Shown: positions 21,594 through 32,480, numbered from the stretch's first letter. The stretch: 42,392 nt of DNA from Dinochytrium kinnereticum (GCA_027604005.1 JADGJT010000185.1:1-42392); one strand, 5' to 3'. Made by a program: numbers and translations. The notes: a model not told the origin generated them from the sequence alone.

Positions 21594-24356
21594 TCATCTT
21601 CCCCTCTTCTTCCCAAATCCATTCCTCCCAAACCCAGAATACGTATATGATGACGATGATGGCTCCTCTCGAGAATGGTGATGCGAGGCGCTGCCCATTA
21701 AACGCGAAGGCTCATTACCCACCTCGTCCAGGCGGGATGAGCCCAGAGCATTATGCGACATTTTTGAGACGGTTGGGGGTGCCCGCCAGGACTTATGTAG
21801 GGGTCGTGATGCAGAAGTATGCGACGAAAGGGAAGGGGGACCTGACCACTGACCAGCAAAAGAAGAATAGGATGTTTGAGAAGGACCACCCAATGACTGG
21901 CCTGCAGCGGAGGCGGTTGGTCGCTGCAAATACCCAGGCATCGCATCACCCCTCCCCCTCCCTCTCCCGTTCCCTCGCCCTCTACCAAAAAAGGTAACAT
22001 CCTCGCTCGCCCAACCTTCACCTCCCCCCCCACCTCTCCCACCACCTCTCCCTCTTCCAACTCCATTCCCCTCCACACTGCCCACAGACCAGGCCAAGCC
22101 TTCATTAGAACCTCTCCCCCTCCCTAACCCGCCCCCTCGGCCCCTCCCCCTCCCACTAAACCCAAGTGTCTCCTCACTCCGAGCAGGCGTCACATCTGCT
22201 TTCAGCAACGCCGAGACCGGGATAACAGCAGGCGGTGCCGTGAGCCTCTTCTTTGAGCTACCATCTTCACGAAAGGGGTGATTCACCCCTGAAGACGGCC
22301 CGGCAGGGGGTGGCGGTTTTGGCGAGGGAGGTAAAGAGGAATAAAATTGGCCATTCTGCATCACACGGTCGGATGTTAACTTGGCAACGGGTCGGCTGTT
22401 GGCGGTACTGGGCCTGGTAGTGGCCAGAGCTGAGACTATGGGGCGGTGGGGGGGAGTTACATTTTTTCCAGTACCATTAGGAAGGCGGGGAATGGGAGCA
22501 GAAACGACCTCTCTGGGTGGAGGGCGGGGGTTGGGTGAAGGGAAAGATCGCTCTTCGAGAGGTCGCGAAACGATTCTTTCAGAAGACTCTTTATGGGGCT
22601 GACTTGAGGAAAAAGGGGCAGCCAGTGGCCTTGGTTGCCTGACAATTCCCTGATCAGTCCGCTCCGCAGATGCCTCCGGCGCACGAGTATTGGAGTTTAA
22701 AGATCCATGACGCAGATCACGACCGCGAGACTTCAAAGAAGCAGATCCATTCCTCCCAATCTCATCCTCCTCACTAGACGATTCAATGACGCGTTTCCGC
22801 TTCTTTAGCAAATCCTTACACTCCTTACCCCCCCTCATTTTCTTATCCAAAGGATTCCAGTCCGTCTCCGAACCAGAGGAAGAGAGGATCTCAATAGGAG
22901 ATGGTGGAGATGGAACGGAGCGTGGAATTTGGGGCGAATTGCGGATGGAAGCGGTGGAGACGGGGATCCCATCCCCTTTGGAAGGGAGCGTGCGGCTGGA
23001 TGAGATATTGTGATCGTACTGAGTTGCGGCGGTTGCGGCCTTCGGGAGAGGCTCTTTCCGCGTGAAAGAGTTGACGGAAGATGTCCTAGAGACCGGTGGT
23101 TGAGTTTTTGATACCGCAACAAGCGGCGCCTTCGAGACCGGTGACATGTGTCGATTAGCATCCATAGTGGTGCACTCCGACGCCTGCCCCTTAGATACAA
23201 GTGATTTCGTAATTACGGTGTGTGACGACGGTGAGCTTGACGCATGCGCTTGGGAGTTGCTCCCGTCAGACTTTTGAAAGACCAGTCTGGGACCTAATGC
23301 CTGATAAGTCACTGATGCCTCTAAAGGTGATGACCGTGGTCCGCCAGGCTGTCGCTGCGTATTCTCACCTTCCCTCTTCCTCAATAACGAGGATGGATCA
23401 TACCGCGTCTCTTGGCCATGCTTCGTGATGGCACTTGGAATGGAATCTTTCGCGAGCACGGGCGACGATGATGGAGGTGTCGAGGGGTCAACAAAAGGCG
23501 CGGACAAACCATCCTTTATCGTCAAAGCCGATTTCACACCACCAACCCCATCTCGTCCGGTGGATGAAGATGAATTCGGCAGAGCTCTTTCACTCCCCCC
23601 ACTCAAGTTCTTCAGCCTCGACCTTTCAAACACTTCCCGAATAGGCGGGGCAGCCCCAGCATTCTGTTTATCGACATTCATCCTACCCATCGTGTCAAGC
23701 TCAGCAACTCCAGCAGCCGGTTGCTCCTTCAACCGCGGCCTTGCAAACACTTCCTGAACAGGTGCGACAGCTCCAGCATTCTGTCCATCGACATTCATAC
23801 CATCCACCGAGCCAGTCCTCGAATCTCCAGCAACCGATTGCTCGGTTACCCACGACCTTTCAACAACAACTTCGCAGGCAGGCGAAACAGTTGAGCCCAA
23901 CCTCAAAGAAGGTGAAGTTGAGACACCCACAGAAGACTCAACCATTTTCTCCGTAGAATGAGCTGAAGTATCGCAAGTCATTCCACCCGTCAAAGCCTCC
24001 ATCCTCGCTGGCCGCATTTCAACACCTTTCTTCAGCGCCTCAATGGCTTTGGAGATTTTAAATCTCATCCCCAAACTCCTGATCCCAATCTCAGTCTCCA
24101 AAGCATCCGAAGTGATCCATTTGAGGAGGACGTCGCCGTCAATATCATGGTCTGCTTTCAAGTCGACAGCATCAATGGTCGTCAACAGAGAAAAGGGAAG
24201 CCACAACGGTTTGCCACAAAAAAAAAAAAAAAGGGAAGAGGAAAATAAAGGCCGTCAAAACGAACCTAGAAACAATGGCTTCACAGAGCTAAACCCAGAC
24301 TCGTCCAGCCATCGCCCAACGTCTTGGACGGTCCATGAGGTGGGGTCTCCTCCCAT
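21594..24356 (-). CDS. SAM-domain protein with RG-rich C-terminal region
   Basis: Two exons (minus): 24356-24266 and 24151-21594; 882 aa. Residues 7-68 form a SAM domain: WTVQDVGRWLDESGFSSV, PLFLDHDIDGDVLLKW, then EIGIRSLGMRFKISKAIEAL. The acceptor CAG at 24154-24152 was chosen because it gives F-L-D-H-D-I-D-G, the normal spacing of this motif. Next come about 40-residue repeats (residues 124 onward), long Ser/Pro-rich disorder, and a basic/acidic patch (KKRKRVIESSSEEDE) like a bipartite nuclear signal next to a CK2 site. An RG-rich region follows at about 690-765 (GRGRGRGGG, GRGNGRGRGRGD). SAM domains oligomerise or bind RNA and RG-rich tails bind RNA and are arginine-methylated. Inference: an RNA- or nucleus-associated scaffold. 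No close family recognised. Confidence 0.8.
23600..23873 (-). repeat. Coding repeats in SAM-domain protein
   Basis: Two units of 40 and 39 codons plus a partial third, starting at 23873, 23753 and 23636 (minus). Shared features: EV-[VF]-x-R-[SP]-x3-EQ-x-[VA]-AG, then MNVD-[GK]-QNAGA and P-[VI]-[QR]. Divergence is modest, indicating fairly recent tandem duplication. Confidence 0.8.
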
Positions 24357-24425
24357 CCACCAAAGTGGAAACGACAAAAATCTCAAGTTTTAAAAAAAAG
24401 AGAGCCCCAAAGTGAACGAACGAAC
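24357..24425. promoter_or_regulatory. Very short bidirectional promoter
   Basis: Only 69 bp separate the divergent ATGs of the SAM/RG-rich gene (24356, minus) and the NR2C2AP-like gene (24426, plus). It includes an A8 run (T8 on the other strand). Transcription probably starts inside the opposite coding sequence, or the leaders are extremely short. Confidence 0.55.
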
Positions 24426-24988
24426 ATGTCACTGCTGGACGGTGGATTCGTCAAGGTGATCAAGGTGAGCTCAGTGCTCAACCGGGACGGAAAGAACTTT
24501 GGGCGGCAGTTCCTCACCGACAGAAATGACGAGACGTGCTGGAACTCGGATCAGGTAAACCATTCGAAATCAGTCTTGGTGCTCACCACCCCCGCTTTCA
24601 CAGGGCTCGCCACAGTGGATATCAGTGGACTTTACAGAGGCTGTTCAAATCCAAAAGATAGCCATCATGTTTCAAGGTGGATTTGCAGGCCAGACATGCA
24701 AGGTGATGGTTCAGTCGTCAGAGCCAACGGACGTGAAAGCTGCATGGGAAGGGGCCACAACATTCTACCCGGACGATGTGAACAGCAAGCAAGGTAGTCT
24801 CTCTTTCTCTGGTTACGGGATTCACTAATCAAACAAATCAACAATGCATTTCATCAGCCTTTGACATTGAGGCAGCATTGGGGTCACAGCGGGTTTGGGC
24901 GTTACGGGTTGTCTTTGAGAACAGCTTTGACACATATGGCCGTATCCTCGTCTACGATTTCGACATCCTTGGCGTCAAAGCATCATGA
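24426..24988 (+). CDS. NR2C2AP-like (TRA16) protein, discoidin/F5-8C-like fold
   Basis: Three exons: 24426-24554, 24604-24793 and 24858-24988; 149 aa, close to the animal protein's length (about 140). Matching landmarks: KVSSVLNRDGKNFGRQFLTD, ETCWNSDQ (split by the first intron) then GSPQWISVDF, IMFQGGFAGQTCKV, FYPDDVNSKQ and a C-terminal YGRILVYDFDILGVK. The family was named for association with the orphan nuclear receptor NR2C2/TR4 in mammals. Fungi lack such receptors, so the ancestral role must differ. The core is related to the F5/8 type C beta-sandwich, suggesting a ligand- or protein-binding module. Splice phases all agree. Identification is from conserved motifs and is firm; function in fungi is unknown. 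Confidence 0.92.
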
Positions 24989-25403
24989 TCCTCTGCAATT
25001 CTGCCTTCATCAAGCATCTCTCCTTTCCACAAAGTCTGGAAGTTTCGGGAATCCCATTCTCATCCCAATCAAAAAACCCTCCCACTGGCACTGTCATTCC
25101 TTACACTGCACGCTATAAACAAAAGCAAGACGAGAGAGAGCTATGCCTCCAGCGCTATTAATAGAAACAAAAGCAAACAACCAAGATGGAGTGAAGCGTG
25201 AATGAACATACCGAACCTTCTCTCATCCGGACATATTGAAAACAGTTGAAACACGAAACCATCTTTCAAAGCTAAGGGAAGTGGGGGGGAAAGAAGCAGA
25301 ACACTACCAACAAAGTCCCACACAGCAAGCCAAGAACTTGGAGAAGCATCAACCACGTAAAGACGGGGAAAAGGATTAGCAGAAACACTCTTCTGTCCTT
25401 TGG
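24989..25403. promoter_or_regulatory. Intergenic region upstream of SH3 protein gene
   Basis: 415 bp between the NR2C2AP-like and SH3 genes, both plus. No clear TATA box or RNA gene. A 5' exon of the SH3 gene could be hidden here, but no junction is convincing. Confidence 0.4.
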
Positions 25404-27929
25404 ATGCACGTTGCCCAGGACGATATTATGGAACGACGTGGTGGAGCTCTCCCAGTCATCCTTCAACAAACCATCGCGCCAACCTCCACCGCCCAATTAA
25501 GCCTCACCTCAACCACCTCAACCACACGTCAATCAACCCAGCCCACAGACTCAATGGACCCTGCAGAGGAGACATTACCGTTTTTTCTACCCACCACCCT
25601 CCCACCGTCCAGCACATTGACAGGGTCCAGCACGGGATCAAAATCATCTGATGGGGATGGGATGTCGACATCATTGAAGGTGGGGTTGATAGCTGGAGCC
25701 GGGTTGCTGGTTATGATCTTGCTCACGGTGGCGCTCATCCTTCTCTTGCGGAAACGGCGGCCAGGGCCTGCCGAAAAGCATTTAGCCCACGATGGGATGT
25801 GGGAGGAGCGAACCCCTGCAGGCGTTGCACAGCTTCGGTCTGAAGGAGACATGGTCGCGGCAGGGAATGAGGCTGGAAAGTTCCTGACAGCAACGACAGG
25901 AACCTCTTTATCTTCGTTACGCCCAGGTACCTCATCAAGTCTATCAAGGAGGTTGAAGTCATGGTTGATCCACCCACACACAGCCCACGCCTCTCCAGAA
26001 ACATTCTCGGGACACGCCAAGGTCATCCAACGCGACATGGGGATCGACTCAAGAATAAGTGGAGGCAAGGATGGGGATTACTACATTGTTCCCCCAGAAG
26101 ACATTGCCGCAATGTTCATGGGAGCCGATCCACCCGTTCTCCCCATCCTCTCAACCCTCGATAAACCCGCCCACACGTCGCCAGAAACCTCAACAAAGAT
26201 TGATGCCCCCATCGAAAAGATCATCATCCCCTCCGCAAGAGGATTCACATCAGCACTGGACTCAACCGCGTCCCAAGGCATGAATCTCGCGAACGAGCTG
26301 GAACGCGCGACGACGACCGCGACCCACTTAAACCGCTCATCCTTCTCCGCCCCAACCGAAAAAGCGAGCGTGACCTTTGCGAATCCCATCGCCTCCATTG
26401 AAGAATTCACCGCCTCACCTTCAACCGAAAGCGGCACAGTCATCTCATCCTCCTTCTCCAGCAGCACGGATTCACACATTCACTCGGTTGACACTGTTCC
26501 TGTAGAGGCCAGTGCGGGTGTTGCAGCAATAACCTCGCCGTTGCATGGGACGAGGGTGGGAATGTCTTCAAGTGAGGGAGCGGCAGCATTGACGTCGAGT
26601 GTGTATCATCCGTTACCGAATTCACCAGTCGGATCACCAGGGCCACAAGAGGTGATTATTGCCTCGTCGGGATCGCGACGTGGTCTGGGGTCACCCTCTT
26701 CCAATGCATCTCAAAGCCGACAAGAGTCCATCAAATGTCCATCACCCCAGCAACCCACCACCCCATCCCAAACTCGCGCAGAGGTCATGAAATCCCCACG
26801 ATCGCCGAAGTCTCCGCGTCAGAGCTTGGCATCACCAAAATCGCAGGAAGGGAGGGAAAGAAGTATGGCCTCACCGAAGCGACTCGAGTTAGAGAAAGAG
26901 AGAAATGTGTCATCCTATTCGTCACTAAAAGACAGTGCAGGGGGTGATCAAGCTCCACGAAATGCCAGCTTTTCGTCGTCCAAGTCCGTGGAAGTAAGCG
27001 GCGTGGAGGTTGATGCGAGCTTGACTACCACCACCGCCATGCCAGGCAACGACACGTCAACTATGATGGTGGTGATCAATCCTCCCATCTCACCCGATAC
27101 GCAACGCCGAAACCTCTACTCCACTCAACCGGTGACCCCATCTCCAAATGACACGACGTCAAAACCAGCACCACCTCACACTACCACCCCATCATCACGC
27201 TCAACGACCCCTATTACGTCTCCAAATCTTTCGCGAACAACAATGGAAAAGCCAGCCCCACCCCCCTCATCATCACGCTCAACGACCCCACTCACCTCCC
27301 CAAATCCCTCCCAAGCAACCCTGGAAAGATCGCCACCTCCCCCAAAACCCGTCACAAGTGTTCGAGGAAGCGTGGCATCCCGGTACACCTCCGCAGTGGA
27401 AGCGAGCAACTCACCCCCAAAAGCCTCCTCCCAACCTTCCCGCGTTTCATTGTACGGTTCCGGGCGACCCTCAACGGTCACACTTGGCGGCAGCGGAGGC
27501 TCAAAGCCAGAACCCCTCCCCCCTCGAAGCTCGTTAACAGTTCAAACGGCTTCCAGCAGCGACCCAAACACAAAACCCGCAAATGGAAGCCTCTCCTCTG
27601 CGTCCTCAAACGAAAGCGCGGCACCCCAACCCCACGTAGCATTACATGATTTCCGGCCAGGTCGGAAATCCGATGAGATGACGATCACGGCGGGAGATCT
27701 CGTGACGATTTCAGAGAGATTCGAGGATGGGTGGGCTCGTGGGGTGAATCTGAGTAAAGGAAAGAAGGTGGGGGTGTTCCCGGTGTTGTGTTTGAAACGA
27801 CTTGCGAGTGGGGTTGGGAAGTGGAAGGGGGGGGAAGGTCGCGATGTGGATGAAGGGGATGTGGGGGGCGAGAGGGGGATGGATTTCTTTGCGTTACCGC
27901 CTAGAGATGACTCTTTGACGTCGCCGTGA
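25404..27929 (+). CDS. Single-pass membrane protein with C-terminal SH3 domain
   Basis: Intronless as read, 841 aa. Residues 1-90 are Ser/Thr/Pro-rich and probably O-glycosylated outside the cell. One membrane span lies at about 92-115 (KVGLIAGAGLLVMILLTVA) followed by RKRRPG, giving an outside-in orientation. The 600-residue cytoplasmic part is disordered, with repeated S-P and P-x-x-P segments (RSTTPITSPN, RSTTPLTSPN, SPKSPRQSLASPKS). The C-terminal SH3 domain (about 744-798) shows ALHDF, DEMTITAGDLV, DGWARGVN and VGVFPVLCLK, the canonical ALYDY, GDxI, WxxG and GxFP positions. The layout recalls yeast Fus1 and other membrane SH3 scaffolds of polarity or osmosensing. No classical signal peptide follows the ATG at 25404; the ATG at 25428 is an alternative. 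Confidence 0.85.
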   Translation: MHVAQDDIMERRGGALPVILQQTIAPTSTAQLSLTSTTSTTRQSTQPTDSMDPAEETLPFFLPTTLPPSSTLTGSSTGSKSSDGDGMSTSLKVGLIAGAGLLVMILLTVALILLLRKRRPGPAEKHLAHDGMWEERTPAGVAQLRSEGDMVAAGNEAGKFLTATTGTSLSSLRPGTSSSLSRRLKSWLIHPHTAHASPETFSGHAKVIQRDMGIDSRISGGKDGDYYIVPPEDIAAMFMGADPPVLPILSTLDKPAHTSPETSTKIDAPIEKIIIPSARGFTSALDSTASQGMNLANELERATTTATHLNRSSFSAPTEKASVTFANPIASIEEFTASPSTESGTVISSSFSSSTDSHIHSVDTVPVEASAGVAAITSPLHGTRVGMSSSEGAAALTSSVYHPLPNSPVGSPGPQEVIIASSGSRRGLGSPSSNASQSRQESIKCPSPQQPTTPSQTRAEVMKSPRSPKSPRQSLASPKSQEGRERSMASPKRLELEKERNVSSYSSLKDSAGGDQAPRNASFSSSKSVEVSGVEVDASLTTTTAMPGNDTSTMMVVINPPISPDTQRRNLYSTQPVTPSPNDTTSKPAPPHTTTPSSRSTTPITSPNLSRTTMEKPAPPPSSSRSTTPLTSPNPSQATLERSPPPPKPVTSVRGSVASRYTSAVEASNSPPKASSQPSRVSLYGSGRPSTVTLGGSGGSKPEPLPPRSSLTVQTASSSDPNTKPANGSLSSASSNESAAPQPHVALHDFRPGRKSDEMTITAGDLVTISERFEDGWARGVNLSKGKKVGVFPVLCLKRLASGVGKWKGGEGRDVDEGDVGGERGMDFFALPPRDDSLTSP

Positions 27930-28449
27930 AGACTGTGCGCTTGACTGCTCATGAGGGAAGGTTGGGGGATTACATGATGCTCTTTCTTTCCGTCTTTCCT
28001 ATTTCGTGACGGGGGAGTCTTTTTGGAACCACATGAGACGCTTTCCCGTGCTGTCTTCTTATCATTTACTTCTTTCACTCTTGTTTTCTGCCATTTGAGT
28101 ATAGTTGTTTTCAGTGGGGGGTTAGTTTTTCTTATTTTATTTTTGTTGAGAGGATTGGTTGATGTTTTAACCTTTCCTTTATTTTAGTTAATTATTATTT
28201 TTATATTATTATCATATAAAAAAAAAACAAAAAACATAATAATTTGATCATTTAGAGAGAAACCACCAATCAATGAGCGCGAGTACATGTGGCATCAGCC
28301 AATCATTTTCAAGCTAATTAAAGCATTCCCACCAATGAGCAACGCGTACAGCACATGTAGGTACGTAACGATGATAACATGCACAGCCATCCTTCCTTTT
28401 CCCGGTGTTCCTTCCTTCCCTCCCTCCAATTGCACCCATCATCCAGCCA

Positions 28450-28480
28450 TCATCCATCCATCCATCCAGCCATCCCTCCC
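28450..28480 (+). repeat. CATC/CCAT microsatellite
   Basis: Imperfect tetranucleotide tract (CATCCATCCATCCATCCAGC then CATCCCTCCC) in intergenic DNA, in AT-rich surroundings. Confidence 0.75.
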
Positions 28481-28646
28481 TCTCCTTTACTTTTATAATT
28501 ATTATTATTATTTAGTGCATATGTATTATTCATTATTATACATACACATATATATACTTGCTATTCTGTGATATTCCCACCACCAATTATTAGTTATTAA
28601 TTATTAATTATCAATTATTCTTATTATTCTTTTGACTCTCTGCATC

Positions 28647-28964
28647 ATGAAGCATCACCGCACCACCTCATCACCATCATCCACCTCATCACCGCCACGT
28701 CACTGCCTCAGCTACAGCTCGTGCAAGCACACCCTCGGCACCTCATTCCACAGCGATCACTCCACCCCTGCTCCCACCCCTTCAGCTCCACAAGCAACAC
28801 CCCACCCACCACCAAGGCACGGCCAGAGGCCTCCCGACGCTATGGCCCCGCAGCCCCTCAAGGGCATCAACGGGTGGCTGGCAAAGGTTGACCGCGTCGC
28901 ACCCATGCGGGTGAGGAGAAGGGCGAGGAGGATGGATTCACCGGGAGTTGTGCTCATGTGGTGA
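28647..28964 (+). CDS. Possible small His/Pro-rich ORF (weak)
   Basis: 105 codons from an ATG at 28647. The only reason to list it is a sharp rise in G+C relative to the AT-rich flanks, coinciding with an open frame. The predicted product is Ser/His/Pro-rich with a basic C-terminus (RVRRRARRMD) and resembles nothing I recognise. The opposite strand is also open over part of it. It may be a single exon or chance. Confidence 0.22.
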   Translation: MKHHRTTSSPSSTSSPPRHCLSYSSCKHTLGTSFHSDHSTPAPTPSAPQATPHPPPRHGQRPPDAMAPQPLKGINGWLAKVDRVAPMRVRRRARRMDSPGVVLMW

Positions 28965-29659
28965 ATCCGTCGAATGATGCCTCTTGCTGCCGTTTATTTA
29001 TTTCAACACGCATTGACCACAATCACTTGTGAATACACCACCGCCAAATGATCCCTCCACAGTACCCATCCTCTCACCATCCACTAGACCATAATCTACC
29101 CCCCAACCCCTTGGAATTGTCAGGTTTATTTTTGTAATTAATTATTTTATTATGCAAAATAAAATAAAATAAAATAATAAATAATTTGTTATCATGTTGT
29201 TAAAAAAAAAGGAAAAGGCTGCCAAGCCATCCGCTATTGCTCATTGCTCGCAACTCAGCTGCTTAACGGGCTCCTTAACAACATTCTCGTTACTTGGATA
29301 CAGCACAGCCATCCAAGCCACACACTTTACTACTGAAATCACAGCCCGATAGACAAAATCAAAAGCACCCACATGCCATGCATCGTTGGATACATGACCT
29401 TTCTCAGCCATCCTCTCTCTACAAGGTTTCCCCAAAACAAAAAAAAAAATGTCAATAGAAAAGCGTACGCTATTGCAGTCAGTCCTTAGCAGTTCTCATT
29501 CGATGCTCAACCGACGTTTTTACACGCGATGCGTGACTTTTTGTGTGAAGGAATAGCCATCGCGGTAATTGTTCTCAGCAGTTGAGTAACGAGAGCAGGA
29601 TTGCGGTTCTTGATCTCAGAGAACCTCGCTTTCCAGTTCAACGGCGTTAGAGGAAAAAA

Positions 29660-32480
29660 AAAAATGCTTTGCCACCGTTACTAACTCGATCCAGGCCGTG
29701 TGGGAGGTCATTAAAAACATAAAAACCAACATTCTTTCCAACCATTACAAGCACGATCAAAAGTTGAAGAGTTTTGAAACGCAAACACGCCAATACATAC
29801 TCAAAAAAAAGATGAAATGTGTCAAATATTTCCAAAGCGCTTCCTATCTCCTCCGTATAGCTCACAGTCAAGCGCTAAACCAGTGGCATAACAGGTTTTC
29901 GAAAGCACACCCTATTCCCACATCATGGATGGTATCGCAGTACTCGCTCCCAAACCGCGTTAAACCTGCGAAACTCACAAGGTGTTGGTGGAAATAACAG
30001 CTACCGTTTACACCCTTCAACGACGAATGATCAATAATTGCGGGGAGCTTTATTTTCGCCAAGTGCCATAGAAGTGAATGAAGTCAAAACTGTCCGGCGT
30101 GTTCCATCCTAAACGTTTCTCACGGTTAAAGACTGGGCGCCCCGCAGAGCTGCAGAGCAGGCTTTCAGCGGGCGTCCACAACCTCATCGCAACGCGTTTG
30201 GCATTGCGATGGTTGATTTCAACACTGCTTTCCAAAGCGGTTACATGGTGGTAGTGTAAACCACAACTTACTTTGCCACCCCTAAAAGCACGATAAACCG
30301 TTGTGAAGGGTGTCAAACTGAAACGCGTCAAAAACCACACGCAAAGCAGGCGGTAAACGATGTAAAGCGAGGTACATCCACGTCGGTCGCGGCCCATCGC
30401 TGAGGTTGTCAGCGGCGGAATACGTTTCGACACGCGTTCCTGCCTCATCGAACGCGGCTGCTTTTGCTTTGCTTGATTTAACCAAAAATCTTTAACGCGT
30501 TTCGTCTCGTTGACGAGAAGAACATTTTACTTTGCCACCCTTACAAGGACGACTGACAGTTGCGATGCTGCCAAACTGAAACGCGTCAAAATCGACGCAA
30601 AAAGAATGAGGTCAACGCTGTTAATCGCGTTACCTCCACTTCCGTCGCGGTCCATCGCTGTGGTTGTCAGAGAGCCGCAGAGTAAGATTCGACACGCGTT
30701 CCTGCCTCATCGAACGCGGCTGTCATTGCTGTGCTTTCTTTAATCACAGCGTTAAACGCGTTTTGTGTCGTTGACAGGAAAAAGATGTTACTTTGCCACC
30801 CTTTTGCTTAAGCAAAGTGTTTAACGCGTTTCATGTTTTTGACAGGAAGAACATATAACTTTGCCACCCTTACGAGCACGACTGACAGTTGCGATGCTGC
30901 CAAACTGAAACGCGTCAAAATCGACGCAAAACAAATCCGGTCAACGATGTCAAGCGCGATACCTCCACTTCCGTCGCGGTCCATCGCTCTGGTTGTCAGA
31001 TAGCCCCAGAGTACGATTCGACACGCGTTCCTACCTCATCCACCGCGGCTTTCATTGCTGTGCTTGATTTAAGTACAGGGTTAAACGCGATTCGTGTCAT
31101 TGACGGGAAGAAAATGTTATTTTGCAACCTTTACGAGTTCGACTGACAGTTGCGATGCTGCCAAACTGAACCGCGTCAAAATCGACGCGAAACAAACCCG
31201 GTCAACAATGTCAAGCGCGATACCTCCACTTCCGTCGCGATCTATCGATGTGGTTGTCAGAGAGCCGCAGAGTACGATTCGACAGGCTTAACTGCGGCAC
31301 CGAACGCGACTGTCACTGCTGTGCTTGATTTAACTAAAGTGTTTAACGCGTTTCATGTCGTGGACGGGAACAAGATGTTACTTTGCCACCCTTACGAGTT
31401 CGACTGACAGTTGCGATGCTGCCAAACTGAAACGTGACAAAATCTTCGCGAAACAAATCCGGTCAACGATGTCAAGCGCGTTACCTCCTCTTCCGTCGCG
31501 TGAGCCGCAGAGAACGATTCGACGCATTCCTGCCTCATCGAACGCGGCTGTAATGGCTGTGTTTGATTTTTAGCAGAATGTTAAACGCGTTTCGTGTTGT
31601 TGACGGTTACTTTGCCACCCTTACGAGCACGACTGACAGTTGCGATGCTGCTAAACTGTAGGCGTTTTCTGCACGTCTATAGCGATCAGTTGCTGAGGAG
31701 GTCGCAGAGTATCAGAGGATGTTTTAACACGTGTTGACGGCCTCACCGAACGGGGCTGTCATTGCTGTGCCTTATCTATGCAAAGTTTCTAACGAGTTTC
31801 ATGCTGTCGACGGTAAGATATTATTACTTTCCCACCCTTACCACCACACGATGGACGTTTGCGATAGTATCAAACTGAAACGCGTCAAAATGCACTGGAA
31901 AAGAATATGACCAACGCTGTTAATCGAGATACCTAGTCGTCAGTCGCGGTCCATCGCTGAGGTTGTCGCAAAGCGGCAAAGTACGTTTCGATACACTTTT
32001 AGTGCCTCATCAAACGCAGCTTGCATTGCTGTGGTTGGTTTAAACAGAATGTTTAAATGCGTCACGTGGAATTGGTGGGAAAACAAGTTGTTTCGGCTCC
32101 CTTACCAGCACGATCAAACGTTGCAGAGGGTGTCAAACCGAAACGCGGCAAAATGCACTTGAAAAGAATGTGGTCAACACTGTAAAGCGCGATACTTGCA
32201 TGTCGGTCGGTGTCCATAGCTGAAGCTGTCGCGAAGCGGCAGAGTACGTTTGACACGCGTTCAGTGCCTTATCTTACGCTAAACAGAGTGTGTAATCGCG
32301 TTTCGTGATTTTGCCAACCTTACGAGCACGATCGACGGTTGCGGATGCATCAAACGCGGCAGGCATTGCTGTGGTGGAGTTAAACATTTTTTTTAAACGC
32401 GTTCCGTGGCATTGGTTGAAAACTGCATACTTTGCCAGCCCTGCCAAGATGATATGCGTTGCGGAGGAAACGCGATTTCA
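29660..32480. repeat. Degenerate tandem array, unit about 260 bp, ACGCGT-rich
   Basis: About ten diverged units. The landmark TTTGCCACCCTTA followed by GAGCACGA recurs near 30272, 30531, 30792 (short unit), 30860, 31121, 31382, 31611, 31827, 32094, 32313 and 32432, with older traces near 29669 and 29738. Each full unit continues with TTGCGATGCTGCCAAACTGA, then AACGCGTCAAAATCGACGC, CTTCCGTCGCGGTCCATCGC, GTTGTCAGAGAGCCGCAGAG, CGACACGCGTTCCTGCCTCA, a CATTGCTGTGCTTGATTTAA block and TTAAACGCGTTTCGTGTC. Central units (30.5-31.6 kb) are most alike and spacing there is close to 260 bp, not a multiple of three. Outer units are decayed, as in a satellite homogenised in its centre. No long frame crosses units. 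Confidence 0.88.
30803..30816. repeat. Palindrome at a truncated array unit
   Basis: Perfect 14-bp palindrome TTTGCTTAAGCAAA inside the roughly 70-bp short unit (30792-30860) of the tandem array. It marks where a unit was rearranged, with the TTAACGCGTTTC junction repeated on its right. Confidence 0.7.

Larger units (their letters stand above)
27930..29660. other. Long AT-rich intergenic region with microsatellites
   Basis: About 1.7 kb. T-rich after the SH3 gene, then A-rich. A CCAT/CCAG/CCCT microsatellite lies at about 28437-28490, ATT repeats at 28495-28515 and 28590-28630, and AAAAT repeats at 29150-29180. A GC-richer island at about 28640-28965 holds one short open frame, listed separately. 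No RNA gene recognised. Confidence 0.5.

Noticed and set aside
30510..31573. Several 60-85 codon open frames repeated along the tandem array
   Set aside because: They recur because the DNA unit recurs; the period of about 260 bp is not a multiple of three, so frames do not continue between units, and no domain is visible.
29660..32480. CRISPR-like or phage-related array
   Set aside because: Units are about 260 bp, diverged along their whole length and lie in a eukaryotic genome; there are no short identical repeats with unique spacers.
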